Positions 51,122 to 62,399 of a stretch of DNA of 64,000 nucleotides are shown here, piece after piece. Source of the DNA: Blastobasis lacticolella. Its lineage: Eukaryota; Arthropoda; Insecta; Lepidoptera; Blastobasidae. The notes beneath the pieces are model-generated. The model had not been told where the DNA came from, did no database searches, and worked only from the letters and a program-made list of their open reading frames with translations. The stretch lies in NCBI GenBank assembly GCA_905147135.1, contig LR990056.1, forward strand, positions 4,536,001 to 4,600,000, in the 5' to 3' direction. Numbering within the stretch: position 1 is the first letter of the stretch; each line of letters opens with the position of its first letter. Position numbers and translations under genes: made by a program.

Positions 51122-51368
51122 ACAAATAGCAAGGTACAAGGTTCGAATCCCACTGCGGCCATGTACTATGTGTAATCATTCAGGGACTAAATGTGTGTGT
51201 AACCATTATCCTATCTGGTTTGGTTTCCCTGGTAGCAGGAACACAGAGATCATATGGCAGTCGCTCCACTATAATTACCTGGTCTGCTAAATCCTGGATC
51301 CATGATCTGGGTAGACCCCGGGCGCTCGTGAGCGAGAAGGGGACATTAACGCCAATTTTTTTTTATCT
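51122..51368 (+). mobile_element. SINE-B copy with internal deletion
   Basis: B-box part ggttcgaatcccactgcggc, then aaccattatcctatctggtt, gtcgctccactataattacc and gacattaacgccaatttttt. The middle of the body is shortened. Confidence 0.7.
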
Positions 51369-52230
51369 AAACTCAAGCCAATAGTTTTAGACCGCGCGTT
51401 TTTTGTACGGTTACTACGCGGTGACTATGCGGGCACGACGCGAATACTATCCGGTTTGTAAGCGTCGTATAAACGTGCCTTTATAGTTACGTGCCTTTAT
51501 AGTTAAGTTGTTTAACTTCACCGTAACTTACTGCTAGTTCGCCTGATCTGTTTGCTTAACGTCCGACAGACTACGTGACTGGCGCTGCAGGGGCGGTTTT
51601 AACCCGGTTTAAGATAAGTCATGCCTGTGTTAGTCAAGCCGTTTACTTAGCCTCTGATCGATGGAGACTAGAGGGCTTTAATCGGGCTGGCTTATCAGCT
51701 GATGAAACAATTTCGAGCATAATTCCTGAGGTAAGTAAGAAATAGATCGGCAGAAAGGTGCTGTAAAATTAAAAAGCTAAAAATGTTTGTTTACATTATG
51801 AAAGCCCTTTTTCCATTCTAAAATACAGCTATTTAGTAAAACATCTTTAAAATAAAAGGCGTATAATTCCTAGAGTTTATGTAATTTACTTATTTGCTAA
51901 GAATTTCTCATCTGTATTTATTTTTGTGATACAAAAATCTTTCTTCTTCCCAAAAACAGGCAGCTTTTCTACAACTAAATAACCTGGCCTTAAACTAGAC
52001 AAATAATAATCATGTTTGTAATCCCGTTTTTTGCACACAACTATTATCAAAACTGTCGACTGCGCCATCTAGTGAGAGTTTAGGAATGCTATAAACATCT
52101 CTTAGAAAACTGCTCACTAGAACACCCGTATTTTTTGGTCCTTAAAAACTGACCACGGCGTATCAACAGCGTAAGTAAGAGCCACACTCCGTATATAGAA
52201 TAGTGGATGGGATTAAAAATTCTGGAATGT
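51369..52230. other. spacer upstream of the possible FAS first exon
   Basis: No gene recognised. 52045-52115 (gcgccatctagtgagagttt, gaaaactgctca) is a MITE-F end scrap. Confidence 0.4.
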
Positions 52231-52236
52231 TGTATG

Positions 52237-52243
52237 TATAAAG
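52237..52243 (+). promoter_or_regulatory. possible TATA box of the FAS gene
   Basis: tataaag, 31 bases before a cgCAGAcc start-like site at 52268. An inference from spacing; no other promoter element could be assigned. Confidence 0.3.
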
Positions 52244-52267
52244 CGACTGTGAATTCACTTTAGGCGC

Positions 52268-52353
52268 AGACCGTCGCGTGCGTCGCCGGTGTCCACGTCG
52301 CAGCAGGTTCGATTCTCGACATTCACAAGAGTTAGAAGTTACACACATACAAG
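52268..52353 (+). other. possible noncoding first exon of FAS
   Basis: A CpG-rich island in AT-rich DNA (ccgtcgcgtgcgtcgccgg) that ends in a strong donor, acaag|gtaagt at 52353/52354. The FAS start codon at 55675 directly follows a splice acceptor, so a noncoding exon must lie upstream on the plus strand; this is the best candidate I see. Confidence 0.35.
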
Positions 52354-53009
52354 GTAAGTTATAGCATCGATAGCAATCGGAGTGAGGAGTTGAAATTATT
52401 CTATTACAATTTATGATTTACCTAATATTATTTTAGCGTTAGGGATATATATGTAGCTATAATGAACCTTATTTCAATGCGTATGAACATTAGCACTGGT
52501 GTCCGTGAATAAATTAAAATAAGGTCTACGTAATACCTACTGCTTTAAAAGAAGCATATGGTGTTCCACAAGGTTCCATTCGTTTCTATTTAGGTTGTGA
52601 AAATAAAAGTTCATCATAATTCTTAATCAAATTATTGATCGCACATACGGTAGTGGATAGCTATCCTCGCATAGGCAAACATTACTTACATCATGTGATA
52701 TAAGCGGTTAGAGCAATTATAGCAAAAGACATTTAACGTTTTGTGGTAAATCAATAATAAAAACTAAATAGATTAAAATTATAGGTATACAATTAGTCGA
52801 ACTAACACAACGCTCAAATGTAACTCTGTACAATTTCATACCACGATTTAGCCCTGAAGCGGTAACAGATCAATTCACTTCCCGTAAAAAGAGAGTAAGC
52901 CAAAGCTAAAGCCTTTTTTATTAAATTTCAAGCGAATGTAAAATGTCTGAAAGGGCTGAAATATAACTTCTGTAGTGTTATGTTCTATAGCCTGTTGTCA
53001 AGTTATACA
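52354..53009. other. AT-rich, presumed FAS intron 1
   Basis: No coding exon or repeat match recognised. Confidence 0.35.
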
Positions 53010-53220
53010 TAGTATAAAACAAAGTCGCTTCCCGCCGTCTATCTAGGATACATATCCATGTTACTATGAACGCTTAGATCTTTTAAACTACGCAACGGAT
53101 TTTAATGCGGTTTTCAACAATAGATATAATGATTCAAGAGGAAGGTTTATAAGCAAGACTAAAAGGGTAGGTAGCGGTATAGGAGGTGTACGCGAACGAA
53201 GTCGCGCCGGGTACACTAGT
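53010..53220 (+). mobile_element. Helitron-like 3' terminus
   Basis: agtataaaacaaagtcgctt, actacgcaacggattttaat, then the hairpin cgcgaacgaagtcgcg (53191-53206), ten bases and CTAG at 53216-53219 before T. Mirror image of 35319-35525. Confidence 0.7.
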
Positions 53221-55370
53221 ATCGAATAAACTGCATATTGGTTATCTTGGGCTTGGGTTATAAATTGTGTTTGGGCAAGGTTATAATGGTCTATTATGTG
53301 GTTTTATTATCATTATCTTTTACCAGCTTTTGCTGCCCATTCTTGATACATTTTGAAGCTGTTAAGAAAGTTCTTTTTAATTGTTGGGATTTGATGAATT
53401 TGATAAAAATCTGCATCTGTTTAATCTTTCCATGAATTTTATATGAAAAAATACAAGAAAGTATTTTTGCTATTATTAAACTTATTTTAAAGGACTAATT
53501 AAAAATACTGAAACATATCAAAGTATATATATTTTTTTCTTAGTTATAAGTACAAAATTTGTCTATAGCTTATCGAAAAATCTTATTTAAATACTGGTAT
53601 ATCGCTCCCGTTAACCTGCCTAACGTTAACGTGCCTGTTTATCATTATCATTAATTAGTCTATCCGTTGACCTGGGCATGTTATACAGAGTCGTACTCGG
53701 CAATAAATTCAATAAATAAATCTGCCAATAACAGTGGAGTCGTATTTCTACGCGCTGTAGTAAATCCTACTCCGAAGCTACAACATAGCAACTTTATTAC
53801 AGTGTCGATTGGCACCCTGTAACGATATATTAACTCTTGTGGTAATAAACACAAATCACAGTGTTCATTTCGTTACAATGTTGGGGTTGTAGATTGTTTC
53901 CTACTCCGTGTTATGTGTGCCATTTGGGGAACAAGACAAAGAATAGTTGTTGCAACAATTATTGTTGCCATCTTCGATCAGAAAATTTATTTTTAAAAAT
54001 TAAGACCGTTGAAAATTAATTATGGCACGACGATTTTGTTTAATGAATTAAGACGATTTATAATCAATTATTATTAAATTTCAGAAAATCTCCCTAATTT
54101 CTAAAATATATTGTGATCATAAATGTGACATAAGATTCTGTCTTTTTGTTACCTTTTATGTAGGTAATGGAACCCACAATTCAATCAAATACAGGATGGG
54201 GTAGTTTATTACAATAAATAAACGAAGGGTAGGTACAAGAGGAGTAGAGGCTCATCGACATTTTTATGGCATTTACATACAAACTAAAAGAAGTCCATTT
54301 CTTACAAATTAAAAAAGCCTAACGCGGATACAAGGAGTAAATTGCAACGCAAGCCATCTTGCATCGCATTAAAATCCATTGCGGAGTGTAAAAGATCTAA
54401 GCTGACATAGATACAGACATAAACATTGGGACAGACGGTGGGAAGCGACTTTCTTATATACTAGATAGATAATAACAGAAAGGAAGATAATCCAATTTTG
54501 CTTCATTATCTAAAAAATCTGCAAAAGTATAAAATACTGGCCAACCAAAACGTAACATAAAATCCAAATGGTCAATATCACCAACAAACAGCATAATCAA
54601 CCTAGCCGACATAACCTACGTTACATCTATCGCACACACATTGTAATTAAATTGATAATTTAGTTAGAAAATGTAAATTTAAATTCACATTTGAATATGC
54701 GTCGATCACCTACGACCTTCTTTGTACAAACGCCACAATGCGAGGGACCCTTTATATTCCGTTAATGAATATATTAAACGATTTAAATTTTAAATTTCGA
54801 ATTCACTATCGTTTGATTGGAAATGTATTATAGCATCTATTTTTGTTCAAATATCCTAAATTATTATTCTAAACGGAAAGACTGCAAAATTACGCTGGGT
54901 CCCTAGTTACAAAAGTATAAAATTAAACACAGCATATTAAACCTTAATAAATTAACTAATGTGCTAGTAATGTAGAGTTAGCATACGAGAAAGAGAAATA
55001 TTTATCAAGTAGGAGCTTTTACAATACAGATTTTTAGAATTATGCACTTTCAAGTTTTCAACTGAAGTTAGGAAAGTAGAGAAGTAACCAGAAGTAACAA
55101 ATTTTTTTCTTGCACTTCCTATTATTTTTGCACAACTTACCAGCATATCAGAAACACCTCCAGATTCTTCCAGATTACCTCTTCATAAAGGTTATCTGGA
55201 AGGGATATCTAAAAGCGGTAAGACCGCTTTTGCTCGAATGTATATTTTGAAGATTCTTCAATGTATTTAATTATATCTATGTGTGCAATAAAGAATTTTT
55301 ACTCTCAATTTTCACGGGAGGTGGATCGATCACACGAATGATTACTTTACTCAGATCTAGTTTATCATCT
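53221..55370. other. AT-rich, presumed FAS intron 1
   Basis: 54361-54470 carries Helitron-like words (aaaatccattgcggagtgt, gacggtgggaagcgac). The rest has no recognised gene; short frames at 53238 and 54964(-) look like chance. Confidence 0.4.
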
Positions 55371-55371
55371 A

Positions 55372-55615
55372 CTAGCTGGCCCGCCACAACTCTGTTCGCG
55401 TGTTGTCCTACCCTAGAAACCTTCCTCTTGAACAGCTCTTTCTATTATTGAGATCTTTGCATTATACTCCATTGCGTAACTGCGAAACTTCAAAGATCTA
55501 AGCGTCCATACTCATACTTATCATCATCATCCGAGCGGCGATGTCAAGCGTACTTACGTACTATACATACCTATATACATACAGAAGGACAGACGACTAG
55601 TTGTATACTATGTTA
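55372..55615 (-). mobile_element. Helitron-like fragment, interrupted
   Basis: ctagctggcccgccacaact, cttcctcttgaacagctc, aaagatctaagcgtccat, then 45 unrelated bases, then acagaaggacagacgac. Confidence 0.45.
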
Positions 55616-55674
55616 TCTACCACCTAGCTAGATAATCAATAGTGTTCACTTCCATACTCAAATTTTACTTCCAG

Positions 55675-55827
55675 ATGGCCCCAACTACATTCATTGAGGA
55701 CCGCTTGACGTCTGGGCACCGGCTGTCTCATCCCCCTGCTGGGGACGAGGTTCTCATCACGGGAGTGTCTGGATACTTCCCAGATTCAGACTCCGTTGTA
55801 CACCTGCAGGAAAACCTCTTCAATAAG
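55675..55827 (+). CDS. FAS: fatty acid synthase, first coding exon
   Basis: The ATG at 55675 lies immediately after the acceptor ttttacttccag, and the exon ends AATAAG|gtatgt at 55827, phase 0. It encodes 51 residues: a short divergent leader, then GDEVLITGVSGYFPDSDSVV and HLQENLFNK, the start of the beta-ketoacyl synthase domain of animal type I FAS (usual form V.I.G.S..FP.S.....F...L). The enzyme builds long-chain fatty acids in the cytosol from malonyl-CoA; insects often have several paralogues. A 2.7-kb intron packed with SINE pieces separates it from the next exon. The frame joins exactly to the exon at 58500. The paralogue class cannot be decided from this part. Confidence 0.8.
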
Positions 55828-55887
55828 GTATGTTTGGGTATACTTCGAAACAGTATCAGCGGGCTGCTTGCTTTACCTTTCTTGTTC

Positions 55888-56218
55888 TAGTCGTCTTGGT
55901 GTTAAAGTCCTGGTTGTGCTCTCGCCCACGAGGGTCCGGGTCCGCCTTGACCATGATCCAGCATTTGGTAGATCAGGTAATCAAAGTGGAGCGACTGCCA
56001 TCTGACCTCCGTGACCCTGCTACCAGGGGACCCTGACCATATTGGATCATGGTTACAAATTCAGTTGCCTCAATGTGCAGGTTTCATCACGATGTTTTCT
56101 CTCTCCGTAAGAGCATTAGATAGAATTCAACTAATGTACTTAACTCAGAGAGAATAAAAGGTAAATGACCGCAGAGAGATTCGAACCCGGTACCCCTCGC
56201 TTACGAGTCGGAGTCCCT
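55888..56218 (-). mobile_element. SINE-B copy in FAS intron
   Basis: gctctcgcccacgagggtcc, gcgactgccatctgacctcc, catcacgatgttttctctct and B box agattcgaacccggtaccc. Confidence 0.85.
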
Positions 56219-56261
56219 CTTGTACTAGTATTAGTATGAAATAATTGAGTTACGAGTACAA

Positions 56262-56405
56262 GTGTACAACTCGTAAGCGATAGGGAGCGGGTTCGAACCC
56301 CAGTGCGGCCATGTACCAATGACTCTTTTCTGAGTTATGTACATTAGTTGAACACTAACCGATGCCCTTACGGTAAGCGAAAACATGGTGATGAAACGTA
56401 CAAAT
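56262..56405 (+). mobile_element. SINE-B head and front half, FAS intron
   Basis: caactcgtaagcgatagg, gggttcgaaccccagtgcgg, gtacattagttgaacactaa and gaaaacatggtgatgaaacg; 3' part missing. Confidence 0.75.
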
Positions 56406-56458
56406 TCACTTCAAAGGCGACTGACTGGGTAAACTTAATCCAATCCAATTCCAATGTA

Positions 56459-56582
56459 CATACAGAAAAGAGTCATTGGTACATCACAGCAGTGGGATTC
56501 GAACCCGGTACCTCTGGCCACAAAGTAAACAGCGGCCCGCCCTCAGTCTCGCTTACGAGTTGGATACTCAACCGACTCTTTA
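56459..56582 (-). mobile_element. SINE-B head fragment, FAS intron
   Basis: agagtcattggtacatcac, gggattcgaacccggtacct and cgcttacgagttggatactc, with about 35 unrelated bases inserted after the B box. Opposes the preceding fragment. Confidence 0.7.
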
Positions 56583-57105
56583 TAGTAGTAGATTAGAAAA
56601 GGCTATAAAATACCGCCGTTAAACGTAAATAAACATTGAATAGAAACTGGTACGTTTGTGTGTTATTTACCAATCAATAGCGTAGGTATCAGCAGGCTAG
56701 CGCCAGAGCGCTATCTAAACATGGAATTTGATAATTGGAAGGTACCGACGCTTCCAGATGTGGATTCACCGAGTTACGTCTCGCACGTTTGAGACGGCAA
56801 CGCTTTGAACGTCGTTAGAGCGAAAAGTTGAGCTCAAAGCGTAGCGTCTAAATCGAAACCCTGTTCTCGTGTAGCAAAGGTAGAATCTGAGCATGTTTCA
56901 TGTAATTGTCTGTCTAAACGTTAATATCAAAATACTATATGGAATTTCGCGCACGTATCACAAACGAATATTAGTAGTTGTAGTCAGTCAGTCCCCTTTT
57001 ATGTACTATAGGAGTAATCACCTAAACTAACAGTATTTCAAAATATTTTCGGAACATTCTGTATTAAACTTTATTTATTCATAAAACTGACAAGATTAAT
57101 TATGC
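56583..57105. other. FAS intron, unassigned
   Basis: No repeat match or exon recognised. Confidence 0.4.
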
Positions 57106-57109
57106 ATAA

Positions 57110-57325
57110 AAAATATAAAAGTCGTCATCACCGCATGCCCCCCGGAATTGTACCCAGAAAGCTGGCTGCATTGCCTCATTGAATAGCAATGCTTATTCTC
57201 TGACCAAAGAACGAGCCAGCTCTCTGGGCACCTGTGGTGGCTAGTAGTATTTTAGATATTTCTGAAAATAATTTTTAACCCACGGTTCACCGTCTCGACC
57301 CCAAACGGCAAAAATATGAAATCCT
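57110..57325 (-). pseudogene. LINE ORF C-terminal relic
   Basis: In broken frames the minus strand reads LFSEISKILLATTG, RAGSFFGQRISIAIQ (stop) GNAASFLGTIPGG, the same segment as 44440-44690. Multiple stops. Confidence 0.6.
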
Positions 57326-57775
57326 GGGCTAGGCTTCTAAATTAAATTTCTATTCCCTTTAACCGGGCTAATCTCATTCGATCCTACCGCTGAAGCTCTT
57401 ATTTATCCAGGATCTACGCGACAGCGACGCTAAGTATTACCGAGTTTTCACTATCTATCAGAAATCCGAGGACAAGCGAATTCTGTCTTGAACGCCGCAA
57501 CAAATTTAATCAAATACCCGGGGTCGATTCTATTTGTAGAAGTAATCATTAGATGGCTTTAACTTCTGGTAAATATGGCGTCTCCCGGTGAGATTCATGG
57601 AACTTTGATAATTAATAGAAGATATAGACGCTGTGGCTGTGAAGTTATGAGGAGTTATTATCATAACAATAATTTTACGCCCACCCATGCCCGCCGGCCA
57701 CGCTTTGTATGTTACAAGTGTAGGTATGTGTTACGGTCTAAATTGATAAATAAATATGCTTAAGCAATTCATACA
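57326..57775. other. FAS intron, unassigned
   Basis: A short plus-strand frame (57575-57763) with Cys residues (RRCGCEVM, FVCYKCRYV) is open but has no recognised family or splice context. Confidence 0.3.
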
Positions 57776-57778
57776 GTG

Positions 57779-57945
57779 CCATTTAGACCCAAAGCAAGCA
57801 AAGCTTGTGTTATGGGTGCCAGAAAATTGATAAGCTACCAATATTTTCTAAATACATACTTACATTAAAACTCAGGCCTGACCCCGGGACCTGCGCTTAC
57901 AAGTCGAGTACCCTAACCGCTCGGCCACCGGCGCTCACGCAAAAA
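57779..57945 (-). mobile_element. chimeric SINE: SINE-B-like head on SINE-A tail
   Basis: On the minus strand the head gccggtggccgagcggttag ... gacttgtaagcgcaggtcc resembles SINE-B, while the following part (aagtatgtatttagaaaa, ctggcacccataacacaagc, tttgcttgctttggg) is the SINE-A tail. The SINE-A body block gatgaattttaatttctg is absent. Confidence 0.75.
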
Positions 57946-58204
57946 CTACTGAATGGGCATTCCATGGCAACCCACTAATGAAGTCCGTAATTTATTTATT
58001 TATTTATTTATACTTCATGCACAAACAGTACATTGGCGGACTTAAAGCTAAAATAGCATTATCTACCAGTCTACCAGGAGAGATAACAATTGACAAAAGG
58101 TATGCGTAATGTAGCTTATAGCCAAGAAAAGCTTACACGCTATTATTTCATCCTAATAACCGATTTCGTGCTGTATTGTGTTTGGCAGAGTAGACATTTT
58201 TTAG

Positions 58205-58337
58205 ATAAGCAGCAGCGTTTTCCATTTTTATATTTACAATACTGCTATCGCCAATCCGCCTGCCAAGCGTAGGGAGACACGTGTCACGGGAGATGCCCTA
58301 AATACTGCAGTGGACTGTTATGGGCTGTGATGATGAA
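58205..58337 (-). mobile_element. SINE-C, partial
   Basis: gcagcagcgttttccatttt, atccgcctgccaagcgtagg and gcagtggactgttatgggct: reverse complement of 39788-39930. Confidence 0.75.
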
Positions 58338-58499
58338 CCAAATTTGCGGACGAAGTCGTGGCAAAACAACTGTCCGTCCTCCCGTGACCATGATTCATGC
58401 GAATGCGTCGAAATATCGGTCTACTCGTAAACAAAGGTGCGCGGCAGAAAACCCGAAATATACCCTTAAAAAAGCTAATTGGTAATCTTCTCTTACCAG

Positions 58500-58692
58500 G
58501 TGGACCTGATATCCGGTGACGGTCGCCGATGGAAGCTGGCCCATCCCGAGATCCCGCAGCGGACTGGAAAAATTAACAATGTCAACAAGTTCGATGCCTC
58601 TTTCTTCGGCGTCCACTACAAGCAGGCCCACACCATGGACCCCATGTGCAGGATCCTGCTTGAGAAGGCGTATGAAGCCGTCATCGATGCTG
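58500..58692 (+). CDS. FAS: fatty acid synthase, second coding exon
   Basis: Acceptor tcttctcttaccag (exon starts at 58500) and donor GATGCTG|gtgagt at 58692, entering in phase 0 and leaving in phase 1. It encodes 64 residues plus a split Gly codon: DLISGDGRRWKLAHPEIPQR, TGKINNVNKFDASFFGVHYK, QAHTMDPMCRILLEKAYEAV. This is the strongly conserved ketosynthase stretch with the MDPxxRxLLExxYEAxxDAG signature. The active-site cysteine (DTACSSS) would be in the next exon, which is not in the window, so the following intron exceeds 5.3 kb. No stop or frameshift: the gene appears intact here. Confidence 0.9.
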
Positions 58693-58727
58693 GTGAGTCT
58701 ATAAATACTGACTACAGATCATTTCCT

Positions 58728-58930
58728 TCATCATCATCCTTGCGGTTAATCTCCGCTTCTGCCAGGGTCCGTTTGCCCACCCCCTGCAGATCATCTTCAT
58801 CATCATCCGAGCAGTCAATCCCGGCTTCTACTAGAGTCAGCTTTCCTACTTTGTTTTCTCCACTTAGCCCGATCTTCAGCATTCTCACGTCGTAAGCCGT
58901 TGGCTGTCGCGACCGACTCGGCGATGACAA
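58728..58930 (-). mobile_element. Rep-N copy
   Basis: cttcatcatcatccgagcag, ctccacttagcccgatcttc and agcattctcacgtcgtaagc. A diverged match to 63850-63925 (ctccacttcgcccgggctta, gcatccttgctcga). Dispersed repeat of unknown class. Confidence 0.45.
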
Positions 58931-59879
58931 TCCGTTTCTTGGGTTTTCCGCTACTAGCTACAGATATGGGCAATAAATAATACACATATAACGTTTCATA
59001 TTTAAAGCCCCGTGGTTATCAGTAGAACTACAAAATAAATCCTAAATACTTTCAAAATTAAAGACAACAGCGTCACTCCTCATCTGTACTAACAATTAAA
59101 ACAGATTACACATAGTTTCACCGAAGGAGGGTTTTTTGACCGAAGGTGGCCGAACCCGTAGCCGAAGCTTCGGCGGACATTACCACCAGGTCAAATGCCT
59201 GGCTATACTAAAAAAGCTGAAACTAGACGACGTGCATTATTTACGGCCGACGAGTGTATATTATACAATCATACGAACCTTCTTCTGTACCATAACATAT
59301 GTACATATGTAACATATGTATCATAACCACACAGATATGTAACAAAAACCCGCTGGCGATCTGAAAGGGCCACAAAAACTGTTTCATCAACATAAACCGT
59401 AAATTACTTAACCGTCGTAAAAAATAACAACGGAGAGCCGAACTAAGGATAAACAATTCAATCATCTCAATAAGAAATTATACATAGGTATGATAAACGT
59501 TGGCATCAACACACCAGGGCCTCAATCCGGTAATATACTAATAGCACGATTGAATTGTAATTCAATCGCAATTGCAGATCAATGATTGTTTTACACGTTT
59601 TTGGTGTTCTGCTACAATTAAAACTGTCGTTGGGCTGCTATTGCTATTCCTCTGCTCAACAACTAAAATAAACTAAAATATTGTAATCGTAATATGACAC
59701 CTAGTGTGTAATCGAAACACCAGCTGAAAACAATGAAGGAATGTAATAATTTAATTAAAATATTTAAAACAATTGACGCGCGGCCTACGTCCAAAATAAA
59801 TTAGATTAAATTATTTCACAGGTAACTTTGCTGAAATACGAAAACAACATTTTTTTTTAATTCTACGGAATTACAAACG

Positions 59880-60145
59880 ATCAACCAGCCCACCTGGTGG
59901 TAAGCGGTAACTGTCGCCCATAACATTTACAATTCATGCATTTAGGTTGCAGGCAACAAAAATGCATACGCGTTGTCACTGTGAGGACTAAGATGAATTG
60001 CCTCATGCCTGTAATTGCGCTGGCTACCTTATCCAAACCGGAACACAACAATGAAAACTCCGTTACTTGGCGACTGAACAGATTAAGCGGTCGTACTCAC
60101 CCAAGCAGACTCCTCAGGCTTGACAGAGTCCTATTACCTGATAAA
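59880..60145 (+). mobile_element. Rep-I copy
   Basis: aaccagcccacctggtggta, gcatttaggttgcaggcaac, cctgtaattgcgctggctac and actcacccaagcagactcct; relative of 6570-6800. The first block is a LINE 3' terminus in antisense. Confidence 0.65.
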
Positions 60146-60187
60146 AACATACGAAACATAGTGTTTTATGTCAATTATAATTGCTTC

Positions 60188-60546
60188 TAGCCCCAAAGTA
60201 AGCAAAGCTTGTGTTATGGGTGCCAGAGAACTGATTAACTACTTATATGTATATTTTTGTATACATGCTTATTTACATACAACACCCAGACCCGTAACAG
60301 GAATTAAAATTTATCATTTCAATTTCTGCCCGGCCGGGAATCGAACCCGGGACCTCTACGTTACGACCGGCATATTATAATAAGTATGTATTTAAAAAAA
60401 AAACGAGTATTTAAGTACTATATCAGTTATCTAGCACCCATAGTACAAGCTTTGCTTAGTTTGGGGCTAGATGGCGATGTGTGAATTAGTCCATGAATAT
60501 TTATTTATTTATTATTTATTAATCAACTGAACCACTCAGGTCGTCA
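60188..60546 (-). mobile_element. SINE-A interrupted by a second SINE-A
   Basis: Minus-strand copy: tail from gccccaaagtaagcaaagct, body aaaatttatcatttcaattt, B box ggaatcgaacccgggacctc, stopping at accggcat (60373). The missing head end caactgaaccactcaggtcg resumes at 60524 after a plus-strand SINE-A. Confidence 0.8.
60374..60522 (+). mobile_element. SINE-A, 5'-truncated, nested
   Basis: Lacks the tRNA-like head. Runs from attataataagtatgtattt through tagcacccatagtacaagct and gggctagatggcgatgtgtg to an A/T-rich tail (tatttatttattatttatt). Confidence 0.8.
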
Positions 60547-60959
60547 CACAAACTATGACACATACGACCACATACGACGATCGTATTACACAGTTCTTAA
60601 CAATCTCCGCCCCAAATATCCAGACACAATCACAGTGAACTCGACCGAAAAATAGGTTTCGGTTTGGGATTCCATTGTAATAGGTGCTATTCGTATAGAT
60701 TCCTGAGGCGGCTGTCACACCGTTGCTCTCTCGTATCTCTACCAATCGAAAGCCTTTTTCTATCACAATCGTTTTGACTAAATCATACAATACAAAATCT
60801 CTTTATTTGCACACTAGATACATACATGGGATAAAATACATAATAATAAGCAGTACAAAGGGCGGTCTTATCACTAGAGTGATCTCTTCCAGACAACCTT
60901 GGTATGGAAAGAAAAAGAAAAGTATTTTAGCCATTTGACTAAATTCAGTAGCCTTTCTT

Positions 60960-61130
60960 TTACGTTGTACGTCAGACAAACAGGCAATCGGGCCACCTGA
61001 TGTGAAAGTGGTCACCACCCTATGGACATCAGCAACACCAGGGGAGTCACCAATGCGTTGCCCGCCTCTGAAGAGACCTCTAATATACCTCTTGAACGAT
61101 CCCATGTCATAGTCCAAAGGAAACTCTGTG
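60960..61130 (-). mobile_element. LINE-E1 3' end
   Basis: acgtcagacaaacaggcaat, gggccacctgatgtgaaagt, atggacatcagcaacaccag and ccatgtcatagtccaaagga. Confidence 0.8.
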
Positions 61131-61359
61131 ACCTATATTCCTAATAGCCTAAATTCGGAAGGTGATAACAAACGAGTAGTTTGCAGCGATGGCTGGTAAC
61201 AACAATGGTATATTTTCTTTTGGTACACGAAATAATATCTACACCAATCAATCAACACTCCAGACTAAGCTGCAAAATATAACACGATATCAATCACCGT
61301 TTAGCCGTTATCAGCGGCTTTCGCCCACGCACTGCTGGAATCTGCTTTGTAAACAAGAA

Positions 61360-61505
61360 TTTTTTCCGCGGGAACCTATTATTTTCCCGGGATAAAAAGT
61401 AGCCTATGTTACTCAGTGATAATGTAGCATTGTAGCAAGTGTGAAAGAATTTTTGGAATCGGTCAAGCAATTTTTGAGTTTATCCATTACAAACAAAAAT
61501 ACTAA
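61360..61505 (+). mobile_element. Rep-Q copy, 5'-truncated
   Basis: ccgcgggaacctattatttt, aaaagtagcctatgttactc, ataatgtagcatt and gagtttatccattacaaaca, as at 41400-41575. Confidence 0.65.
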
Positions 61506-62399
61506 TATTTTCTCGATGGTACAGAAAAAATGTTGCTGACTCATTTTCAGGAGGTCCCAGACTTTCGAACGAGATCGTTTTTATAACTATAAACAAACAC
61601 AACAAAGACAGTTTGTCACTACACATTTGGCTGTTATTGGGCAGGGAATTCGACGAGGGAGTTAATATTGCGGAAACTTATTCCAGAGACCAAATCTGAT
61701 CATGGCTTATGGGTGATTGCGGATAGAAAAAAATATATAAAAAACGGTAGTTTACTTGGATGCGCTTATTACACTTGGCTAAATTCAGACGCAAAAAAGC
61801 AAGAGCAAATTAAAGTGGAATTCGTTGCTCACAATGTCCATTTTTCTATTTGAAACGCGGAGGGACGCGTAACAAAAGTGGTGCAAAAATGAGTTCGCCT
61901 TGAGACGTTTGAACCTATTAGTATCCCATGACGGCATATTATTATTAAACTTAAGACGGAACTTTAAATTAAAGCCCTTGGGAAAACAATGACAGACGCG
62001 TATCTAATAGTTACAAGACTCATCGTTCGGTGTAACTCAAACTTCAATTTATCGGCATATCGCATGAAAGGTGTATTTGTCTTTTGTATTGCCAGGGTGA
62101 AGAGTTAAACCTGGTTAAACTTCATATGAGATAAAACAATTTTCTAGATTTCCCAGATTTAGCGCGTAACGTGGGCTGTCTGGTCCTTTGTCACTAAGTA
62201 AAAAAGATTGTAATTGTATTTTACCAAGTAAAAACCCCGCTCGGCATATTTTGTTTATTAAAACATTAAAATTAAAATAACTATAATTACCCGTAGTATT
62301 AAATGTTCTGCCGCAGACTAAAAGTTCCACTTTGGGTTAGAGACTTACGGAACTACGTCTCGAACCCAAAGCTTAGCTGAAACCAAAAAGATATATTCG

